Source of the DNA: JBGOUV01 sp041477815
GTDB lineage: Bacteria > Acidobacteriota > Terriglobia > Bryobacterales > JACQDG01
Direction: 5' to 3'
NCBI GenBank assembly: GCA_041477815.1
Contig: JBGOUV010000266.1
Location: 1-9,866, forward strand
DNA length: 9,866 bases
Shown piece after piece: positions 4,888 through 9,866 of this stretch. The position numbers and the translations under genes are program-made. The notes under the pieces are model-generated. The model did not search any database, was not told the origin of the DNA, and saw only the letters and a program-made list of their open reading frames with translations. The stretch's first letter is position 1, and the number at the start of each line of letters is the position of its first letter.

Positions 4888-5367
4888 TTGCAGGACCACG
4901 GCGTCCGCATGACGCGGCAGCGCCGGCTTCTGTTCGAGCTGATCGACGGCTCCGGGGAGCACCTGAACGCGGAAGCGCTCTACCAGCTTGCCAAGAAGCG
5001 GGATGCCCGCATCAACCGCGTCACCGTCTACCGCACCCTGAAACTGCTCAAGCAGGAGGGCCTGGTGGACGAGCTGGACCTGCTGCACCACCAGGGCGAC
5101 CAGCACTATTACGAGACGCGCCTGAAGCGCGAGCACGCCCACGTGGTCTGCCTGCGCTGCGGGCGGGTGGAGGAATTTTTCGGCGAGCCCCTCAAGCGCC
5201 TGAAGCAGCAGATTGAAACGCACTTTGGCTTTCAGATCATGATCGCGCGCACCGAGGTCGGGGGCTACTGCGCCGATTGCCAGCGGATGGCGGCGCATGA
5301 GGCGGCTGCGTTACGAGATGGCCCCATCCCAAGAGTACGGGACAGCAAGATCCGAAAAAACAAATAG
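4888..5367 (+). CDS. Fur-family metal-responsive repressor
   Basis: This is a Fur-family protein of 159 residues if started at TTG 4888, which follows GGAGG (4879-4883). ATG 4909 would cut into the first helix (HGVRMTRQRRLLFELI), so the earlier start is preferred. The winged-helix DNA-binding part includes INRVTVYRTLKLLKQEGLV. The metal residues, numbered from TTG, are His25, Glu76 (HYYE), His83 and His85 (EHAH), Glu96 (VEEF) and His112. The structural zinc pairs are Cys88/Cys91 (CLRC) and Cys128/Cys131 (CADC). The PerR position that needs Asp for peroxide sensing is Glu (VEEF), which favours a Fur- or Zur-like sensor over PerR. The gene is 8 bp before the FHA-GAF-phosphatase gene, so the two are probably co-transcribed. 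The dyad at 4742-4776 may be its own operator (inference). Confidence 0.88.
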   Translation: MQDHGVRMTRQRRLLFELIDGSGEHLNAEALYQLAKKRDARINRVTVYRTLKLLKQEGLVDELDLLHHQGDQHYYETRLKREHAHVVCLRCGRVEEFFGEPLKRLKQQIETHFGFQIMIARTEVGGYCADCQRMAAHEAAALRDGPIPRVRDSKIRKNK

Positions 5368-5375
5368 ATACCGTT

Positions 5376-7067
5376 ATGTCTTCAAGTTCTGCTTACAGCT
5401 TCGGGGCCTTTACGGATCCCAGCAAGAACAAGCCGTTTCTGGCCGTCGTCGAGCCCAACGGCAAACGCCAACTGGTCAAGATCACCAAGAGCCCGTTCAT
5501 GGTCGGCCGGCTGGCCGACTGCGAGCTTTCGTTGCGCGACAGCCGCATCTCCCGCAATCACTCCCAGATCGTGACCGAGGACGGCCAATACTTCCTGGAG
5601 GATTGCAACAGCCGCCACGGTACGTTTGTCAACGGGAAGAAGATCACCCGCCACAAACTAGTACCCAACGACCGGGTGGATTTCGGGATTGAGGACTCCT
5701 ACCACCTGATCTTCACCTACGAGAGTGGCGAGACCGACCGGCTGCTGGCGCAGCTCGACGCGGTGCCCTCCACCCACGCCACGGGGAACCTGGCCAAGCT
5801 GCGGGCGGTGCTGGAGGTGGCGCGGGCGCTGGAGTCCTCGCTTTCGCTCGACGACGTGCTGGGAGCGGTGGTGGACGCCGCCCTGGTAGTCACCGGGGCC
5901 GAGCGTGGGTTCCTTTTGCAGGTCAACGAGGAGCCCGGCTCGCAACTGGAGATGCGGGTGGCCCGCGACAAGAACGGCCGGCCCCTCGATGAAAACGACC
6001 TGCGCGTCCCCCGCGGGGTTATCCACCGGGCTCTCAACCAGCGCCGCGACTTGCTCTCCATGTCCTTCGACCCCAACCAGATGGACACGGAAAAAAGCAT
6101 CGTCGACCTGGAGCTGCGCAGCGTGGTGTGCGTGCCGCTGGTGCGCATCCGCATCGGCCACCAGCACGAGACCAGCCAGCTTTCCGCCAAAAACGACACT
6201 TTGGGCGTCCTGTACATGGATTCCCGGCTGAGTTCGGCCGATCTGTCGGCGGGAAACCGCGAGCTGCTGCAGTCGCTGGCGATTGAGACGTCGACGGTGC
6301 TCGAGAACGCCCGCCTGATGACCCAGGAGCGCGACAAGCGGCGCATCGAGCAGCAGTTGGCGATCGCCCGCGATATCCAGCAGGGCTTGCTCCCGGCCAC
6401 TCTCCCCACCGAAGGCTGGTTCCGCGCCGCGGCGTCGAGCCAGGCCTGCTACCAGGTGGGCGGTGACTACTACGATGTAATGGAGCTGTCGGAAACGCAG
6501 TGGGGCGCGGTAGTGGTGGACGTTTCGGGTAAGGGCGTCTCGGCGGCGCTGCTGACCTCGTTGCTGCAGGGCGCGTTCTTCGCCACGGCCGGCGACAAAT
6601 CGCCGCTCTCGGAGACGATGTCGCGGATCAACAAGTACGTCTGTGAGCGGTCGCAGTTGCGGAATTACGCGACGGTGTTCTACACCACGGTGGACCACAA
6701 GGGAGTGGCCCGGTGGATCAACGCCGGACACTGCCCGCCCCTGGTGGTGCGGGCCGCCGGAGGAGTGGAGGCGCTGCCGGCGTCGGGCTGTCCGGTGGGA
6801 CTGTTCCCGCTGTCGCCCTTCACCCAGGAAGAGGTGACGCTGCGCAAGGGCGACAAACTGGTGATCTACACCGACGGCGTCTCGGAGGCCGAAAACCCGG
6901 CCGGCCAGCAGTTCAGCGAGGAGCGCTTGACCGAGCTGGTACAAAACTTCGCGAAAGCCAGCGCCGCCGACCTGCACAAGGGCATCATCGACGCGGTGGC
7001 CGAGTTCACCGCCGGGGCCGATCAGAATGACGACCTGACGCTGCTGGTGCTGGAATACAGTGGTTGA
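5376..7067 (+). CDS. FHA-GAF-SpoIIE (PP2C) protein phosphatase
   Basis: This is a 563-residue cytoplasmic signalling protein. An FHA domain (about 22-112) has GR at 44-45, SRNH (59-62) and NSRHGTFVNGKKI (78-90), all needed for phosphothreonine binding. A GAF domain follows (about 140-315), then a short helical linker (ERDKRRIEQQLAIARDIQQG) typical of the step before RsbU/SpoIIE domains. The phosphatase domain (about 340-561) keeps its motifs: GGDYYDV (Asp364), VDVSGKG (Asp382), NAGHCPP, YTDGVSE (Asp500) and QNDDLTLLVL (Asp552/553). An active Mn/Mg-dependent Ser/Thr phosphatase is therefore expected, with GAF sensing a small ligand and FHA docking a phosphorylated partner. It follows the Fur-family gene by 8 bp and precedes the sigma/anti-sigma pair by 69 bp. 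Its substrate, perhaps an anti-sigma antagonist or a kinase target, is not encoded here. The ribosome-binding site is weak. Confidence 0.92.
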   Translation: MSSSSAYSFGAFTDPSKNKPFLAVVEPNGKRQLVKITKSPFMVGRLADCELSLRDSRISRNHSQIVTEDGQYFLEDCNSRHGTFVNGKKITRHKLVPNDRVDFGIEDSYHLIFTYESGETDRLLAQLDAVPSTHATGNLAKLRAVLEVARALESSLSLDDVLGAVVDAALVVTGAERGFLLQVNEEPGSQLEMRVARDKNGRPLDENDLRVPRGVIHRALNQRRDLLSMSFDPNQMDTEKSIVDLELRSVVCVPLVRIRIGHQHETSQLSAKNDTLGVLYMDSRLSSADLSAGNRELLQSLAIETSTVLENARLMTQERDKRRIEQQLAIARDIQQGLLPATLPTEGWFRAAASSQACYQVGGDYYDVMELSETQWGAVVVDVSGKGVSAALLTSLLQGAFFATAGDKSPLSETMSRINKYVCERSQLRNYATVFYTTVDHKGVARWINAGHCPPLVVRAAGGVEALPASGCPVGLFPLSPFTQEEVTLRKGDKLVIYTDGVSEAENPAGQQFSEERLTELVQNFAKASAADLHKGIIDAVAEFTAGADQNDDLTLLVLEYSG

Positions 7068-7070
7068 GAA

Positions 7071-7091
7071 CAGTGGCCAGTGGCCAGTGTC
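7071..7091 (+). repeat. 7-bp tandem repeat (CAGTGGC x2, CAGTGTC)
   Basis: Two perfect CAGTGGC units and one CAGTGTC unit run head to tail, followed by a further CAGT at 7092. They start 4 bp after the phosphatase stop codon, in the 69-bp gap before the sigma factor. No hairpin or terminator is seen in the gap. I see no clear promoter or ribosome-binding site for the sigma gene either. Confidence 0.75.
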
Positions 7092-7136
7092 CAGTCCGTA
7101 ACCTTTCGGGCGGGTCCGGCGAATCACCGTTGAACA

Positions 7137-7694
7137 ATGTTGGCCGAGGTAGCCGAGACAGCCGAACCAGTCAGGCAGAGTCTGGACGATCTGATGGCCG
7201 GCTATCAGCGGGCGGACCCAGGGGCGGCGGCCGAGTTGATCCGGCAGGTATCTCCGCTGCTCTACCGCTTCCTGGCGGCGAGCGTGGGGACCCGGGTCCA
7301 CGCCGAAGACCTGCTGCAGGAATGCTGGCTGCGGATCCACCGGGCCCGTCATACCTACCGGTCCGGAGAGCCGGTGCTGCCGTGGCTGTACGCCATCGCG
7401 CGGCACACGCGGGTGGATGGATTCCGCCGCCGGCGCCGTATTGAGTCGTTCGAGATCGCCGTCGAACAATTGCCCGAGCCGGCGGTGCGACCGGAAGGAC
7501 ATGGGGAGACCGCTCACCCGCCCCTGGACGAGCTACTCCGGACTCTACCGGAGAGCCAGCGGGAGGTGCTCCTCATGTTGAAGGTCACGGGCATGACCTT
7601 GGAGGAGGTGGCCCGGGCGACCGGGTCCACGGTGGGAGCGGTCAAGCAAAAGGCCCATCGGGCGTACGAGAAACTGCGGCGGGGACTGCGATGA
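7137..7694 (+). CDS. ECF-type RNA polymerase sigma factor
   Basis: This 185-residue protein consists of only sigma regions 2 and 4. Region 2 spans about 27-101, with AEDLLQECWLRIHRAR as the core-binding helix and the -10-reading helix in PWLYAIARHTRVDGFRRR. Region 4 spans about 129-182 (LRTLPESQREVLLMLKV, then the helix-turn-helix TLEEVARATGSTVGAVKQKA). The spacer contains a variable proline-rich stretch. ATG 7137 is in frame but has no clear ribosome-binding site. A start at ATG 7194 would still leave region 2 nearly whole. The next gene overlaps by 4 bp (ATGA) and is its likely anti-sigma factor. ECF genes are commonly autoregulated with their anti-sigma gene, but no matching promoter pair was seen. 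Confidence 0.92.
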   Translation: MLAEVAETAEPVRQSLDDLMAGYQRADPGAAAELIRQVSPLLYRFLAASVGTRVHAEDLLQECWLRIHRARHTYRSGEPVLPWLYAIARHTRVDGFRRRRRIESFEIAVEQLPEPAVRPEGHGETAHPPLDELLRTLPESQREVLLMLKVTGMTLEEVARATGSTVGAVKQKAHRAYEKLRRGLR

Positions 7695-8476
7695 ACTGTC
7701 ATCAGATCGACGAACTGCTGGACCGGCGGTGGGGCCGGCCCGGCGAAATGGCGCCGCGCGAGGCGGCCGAGCACCTGGAACGGTGCGAGCGATGCCGAAG
7801 CCTGTGGCAGCTTGCCCAGAACCAGGTGTCCGACTCCGCCGTCCCGGCGGCGGTGCAAGCCACCATCGAGCGGGCCGTGCTGGGCTCGCTCGAACCGGTG
7901 CGGCCGGCGCCGGGTCCGGGACGGTTCCTGCTGGATTTCCTGGCGGCATTCCTATTGGTAATAGTCGTGGGCGTGTGGCTGACGGGGGTCCGCGCGCCAC
8001 GGGTCATGAGCGGGTGGCAGTTCGCGGCGCTCAGCGCGGTGTTAACGGCGGGGGTATTGGCGGCGGCGGCCTCGCTCAGCCGGCAGGTGCTTCCCGGTGT
8101 GCGCCTCCACGTGAATCCGGGCGCGGTGGTGGTGGGCGTGGTGGCGGCGATGGTCTCCGCCGGAGCGCTGCTGTTCCCCTGGCAGCGGGAGACCCGGCTG
8201 TGGTGGTGGGGCCCGGCCTGCGCCTCGTATGGGATGCTGTGGTCGCTCCCGGCCACCGGCCTGTTGTGGCTGCTGATGCGGCGGCTCTTGATTCTCTCGC
8301 CGGCGCGTACCGGGGCCACCGCCGGATTGCTGGCCGGGCTGGCCGGCGCTACGGTGATTCATTTCGGCTGCGCCAGCGCCAGCGCTCCGCATTTGGCGTT
8401 CTGGCACGCCGCGGTGCCGGTCTCCAGCGCGCTGGCGGGATTTTTTTTCGGGGCTTGGCAGGAGCGGCGGGTGTAG
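7691..8476 (+). CDS. Membrane anti-sigma factor (ZAS motif plus DUF1109-like region)
   Basis: This 261-residue protein has a short cytosolic N-terminus with HLERCERC (His28, Cys32, Cys35), the zinc-linked anti-sigma (ZAS) pattern. The rest has about six hydrophobic segments near 80-100, 108-128, 144-163, 176-196, 207-226 and 235-255. The last part (TAGLLAGLAGATVIHFGC, then WHAAVPVSSALAGFFFGAW) matches the style of DUF1109/NrsF-type negative regulators of sigma factors. The combination suggests the ZAS part holds the ECF sigma at the membrane and releases it on a signal sensed in or near the membrane. The start overlaps the sigma stop (ATGA), so the two should be made at a fixed ratio. Whether cysteine redox or the membrane domain is the sensor cannot be told. 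Confidence 0.85.
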   Translation: MNCHQIDELLDRRWGRPGEMAPREAAEHLERCERCRSLWQLAQNQVSDSAVPAAVQATIERAVLGSLEPVRPAPGPGRFLLDFLAAFLLVIVVGVWLTGVRAPRVMSGWQFAALSAVLTAGVLAAAASLSRQVLPGVRLHVNPGAVVVGVVAAMVSAGALLFPWQRETRLWWWGPACASYGMLWSLPATGLLWLLMRRLLILSPARTGATAGLLAGLAGATVIHFGCASASAPHLAFWHAAVPVSSALAGFFFGAWQERRV

Positions 8477-8510
8477 CCGGTTGCTCGCCTCCACTCGCCT
8501 CCGGGGCTTC

Positions 8511-8539
8511 TTGACACAGTAACCATAAATGGTTACCGT
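8511..8539 (+). promoter_or_regulatory. hicAB promoter with palindromic operator
   Basis: TTGACA (8511-8516) is a consensus -35. At 17 bp spacing the -10 would be TACCGT (8534-8539), a weak match. The perfect palindrome GTAACCATAAATGGTTAC (8519-8536) lies between and over these elements, where a bound HicB dimer would block polymerase. HicB antitoxins commonly repress their own promoters at such palindromes. The predicted start point coincides with the GTG of hicA at 8546. Just upstream, CTCGCCTCC occurs twice (8484-8492 and 8494-8502). Confidence 0.65.
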
Positions 8540-8545
8540 TGAGTT

Positions 8546-8726
8546 GTGCGGGCGAGCGAACTCAAACGGTGGCTGAAGAAACAGGGCTGCACGTTCACAG
8601 AGGCGTCCCGCCACACGCGGATTGTTCTCCGCTCGAAGGTTTCGCGTATGCCCCGCCATCCCGCAAAGGAAATCAAAACGGGGACACTTGCAAAGTATTC
8701 TGAAAGATCTCGATTTGAAGATATGA
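8546..8726 (+). pseudogene. hicA: HicA toxin, frameshifted and fused in frame to hicB
   Basis: GTG 8546 begins MRASELKRWLKKQGCTFTEA, then SRHTRIVL with the expected catalytic His (residue 23) and RHPAKEIKTGTL. This is the double-stranded-RNA-binding-like fold of HicA mRNA interferases. After GTL the normal ending would be ASILKDLDLKI and TGA 8724-8726 (59 residues, a usual HicA length). That reading needs one A fewer in the run gcaaagt at about 8690-8694. With the base present the frame reads AKYSERSRFED and enters the hicB frame without a stop, giving a 207-residue fusion ending at 9169. Either the toxin is inactivated, the fusion is a real polyprotein, or the base is an assembly error. Apart from this, the toxin is complete. 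No ribosome-binding site precedes the GTG. Confidence 0.8.
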
Positions 8727-8734
8727 GGATCACA

Positions 8735-9169
8735 ATGGAGAACTACCTGGCGTTGTTCGAACCCGACGTGAAGGCTGGTGGCTATGTCGTAACTTTTCCG
8801 GATTTCGGTTACGGCGTGACGCAAGGTGAAACCGATGAGGAGGCGATGGAAATGGCGCGAGATTTCCTGATGCTGACATTGGGAGACTATATCCGGGCAG
8901 GCCAACCATTGCCTGTGCCCGCGCGCCGCCGCGGGGCAAAGTTCCGGCCCGTCCCCCTGCCGGCTCTGCAAACTGCCAAAGTGGATCTCTACACGGCGTT
9001 TCTGGGGTCAGGTCTGAAGAAAGCGGAGTTTGCCCGCCGGATTGGAATACCCAAGACTCACGTGGAACGCTTGTTCTCGCTCCGGCACCACTCCCGTCTG
9101 GATCAAATCGAAGCGGCGCTAGCAGCTCTCGGCAAATGTCTGCACGTCGACACGCGCGATGCGGCTTGA
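8735..9169 (+). CDS. hicB: HicB antitoxin
   Basis: The protein is 144 residues from ATG 8735, preceded by GAGG (8725-8728). An earlier ATG at 8723 would overlap the ancestral hicA stop as ATGA and add MRIT. The N-terminal part (YLALFEPDVKAGGYVVTFPD, then TQGETDEEAMEMARDFLMLTL) is the degenerate RNase H-like HicB fold that binds HicA. The C-terminal part (LKKAEFARRIGIPKTHVERL, then SRLDQIEAALAALGK) is a helix-turn-helix domain, so it probably binds the palindrome at 8519-8536 and represses its own operon. A basic proline-rich linker (PVPARRRGAKFRPVPLP) joins the domains. Nothing is broken in this gene. In the DNA as given it can be made alone from its own start or as the C-terminal two-thirds of the HicA-HicB fusion. 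Confidence 0.88.
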   Translation: MENYLALFEPDVKAGGYVVTFPDFGYGVTQGETDEEAMEMARDFLMLTLGDYIRAGQPLPVPARRRGAKFRPVPLPALQTAKVDLYTAFLGSGLKKAEFARRIGIPKTHVERLFSLRHHSRLDQIEAALAALGKCLHVDTRDAA

Positions 9170-9196
9170 ACCCAACGTCGCCGGCGGACCGAGACG

Positions 9197-9265
9197 GGCG
9201 CCAAGCAGGCGCCGCGCCCCCATCTTTGCCCCCACAACCCTCATTGATTTGATGACATACATCAA
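9197..9265. terminator. Two small inverted repeats between convergent genes
   Basis: GGCGCC-AAGCA-GGCGCC (9197-9213) and TTGATG-ACATA-CATCAA (9249-9265) lie in the 154-bp gap between hicB and the convergent DUF1501 gene. The second is the more hairpin-like. Neither is followed by a run of T in either direction, so intrinsic termination is only a possibility. The rest of 9170-9323 holds nothing else I can name. Confidence 0.3.
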
Positions 9266-9323
9266 CCGGGGACAGTGAGGGAGTATTCCCGTTTAGGCGC
9301 GTTCATGCACGGCTGGCGTTGTT

Positions 9324-9866
9324 CTACCCGTAGATCGAGGAGATCTCGCCGGTGGGGATGAAGCCGTTGACCCCCAGCGGATCGACGTAGACGTAGGCGC
9401 GGCCGGAGGGAGTGTTGCGGATCTCTTTGGTCCAGTCAATACCCAGTGCGGAGTACATGGTGGCGACCACGTTCTCCTGGCGCGGCTGCTCTTTGTGGTC
9501 CCAGCCGGTTTCCAGGGTCTTGGCGCCGGCGGAGTCGGTCTTGCCCAGGACCAGCCCGCCCTTGACGCCGGCGCCGGCGAACAGGGCCGGGTAGCACTTG
9601 TTGTAGTGGTCGCGGCCGGCCATGTTGTTCAGCGCCCCGACGGTCCGGCCGAACTCGCTGACCGCCACCACCAGGGTTTCGTCGAGCAGGGACTTCGAAG
9701 AATCGGTCTTCGACCTGGTAGTGGCCAGGTCCTCCAGGAGGCTGGAAAAGGCAGGATCGAATTCGTCGCAGAGCAGGTAGTGGTTCGAGGCAGCCTTCTT
9801 GTCCCAGATCTTGACGTGGTGGTCCCAGCCGGGGTGGCAGATGTGGATGTAATGGGTGCCGGCGTC
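9324..9866 (-). CDS. DUF1501 protein, C-terminal part
   Basis: The minus-strand frame is open from the window edge to TAG 9324-9326 and gives 180 residues. It carries typical DUF1501 blocks: CHPGWDHHVKIWDKK, FDPAFSSLLEDL, LLDETLVVAVSEFGRTV, GRDHYNKCYPALFAGAGVKG, and near the end QENVVATMYSALGIDWTKEI with IPTGEISSIYG. DUF1501 proteins belong to the alkaline-phosphatase-like superfamily, are usually Tat-exported, and are abundant in Planctomycetes and Acidobacteriota. They are often encoded next to a DUF1553 or DUF1549 partner. The N-terminus, with any signal peptide, lies outside the window. No frameshift is seen in this part. The substrate is unknown for the family. Confidence 0.9.
   Translation of the reverse strand, partial: DAGTHYIHICHPGWDHHVKIWDKKAASNHYLLCDEFDPAFSSLLEDLATTRSKTDSSKSLLDETLVVAVSEFGRTVGALNNMAGRDHYNKCYPALFAGAGVKGGLVLGKTDSAGAKTLETGWDHKEQPRQENVVATMYSALGIDWTKEIRNTPSGRAYVYVDPLGVNGFIPTGEISSIYG

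Noticed and set aside
5658..7517. 619-residue open frame on the minus strand
   Set aside because: It lies antisense over the FHA-GAF-SpoIIE gene and part of the sigma gene, whose domains and motifs are unmistakable. High GC keeps the opposite frame free of stops.
9249..9265. FNR/Dnr-like site TTGAT...ATCAA
   Set aside because: The spacer between half-sites is 7 bp, not the 4 bp needed, and the site lies between the 3' ends of two convergent genes.

Overview
The window looks like soil-type Acidobacteriota chromosome, most plausibly near Bryobacterales/Solibacter. This is an inference from GC-rich codon use, a DUF1501 protein, an anti-sigma protein with a DUF1109-like C-terminus, a modular FHA-GAF-SpoIIE phosphatase and a proline/arginine-rich small hypothetical protein (1907-2452). 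It has two decayed, lower-GC accessory islands around a well-preserved chromosomal core.

Left island (1-1906): the tail of an unidentified protein is followed by a brnT toxin pseudogene with two compensating frameshifts and an intact small antitoxin-like gene (511-714). Next come an 82-aa conserved-looking hypothetical protein and a near-identical second copy of the antitoxin gene broken by a 1-base deletion. A cluster of short GC-rich hairpins and the remnant of an IS200/IS605-type Y1 (HUH) transposase on the minus strand complete the island. Duplication, frameshifts and element debris suggest a toxin-antitoxin locus in decay.

Core (1907-8476): a hypothetical gene precedes a translationally coupled pair, a Tat-exported amidohydrolase and an ornithine cyclodeaminase/mu-crystallin family protein. 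Two very small zinc-ribbon proteins lie on the minus strand, divergent from a Fur-family regulator, and a 35-bp dyad sits in the shared intergenic region. The fur-like gene is followed after 8 bp by a large FHA-GAF-PP2C(SpoIIE) phosphatase. Then come an ECF sigma factor and its overlapping membrane anti-sigma factor (HxxxCxxC motif plus six predicted membrane segments). Together 4888-8476 reads as a signalling block: metal sensing, phosphoprotein phosphatase, sigma/anti-sigma.

Right island (8477-9323): a HicAB toxin-antitoxin module carries a perfect palindrome in its promoter. A single extra A near the end of hicA removes the toxin stop and fuses the toxin frame to hicB, so the DNA as given encodes one 207-aa HicA-HicB polyprotein. 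The window closes with the C-terminal 180 residues of a DUF1501 protein on the minus strand.

The most notable observations are the frameshifted toxin genes at both ends with readable antitoxins, the HicA-HicB in-frame fusion, the duplicated antitoxin, the hairpin cluster beside the IS200-type remnant, and the dyad between the Fur regulator and the zinc-ribbon genes. I saw no tRNA, rRNA or CRISPR array.
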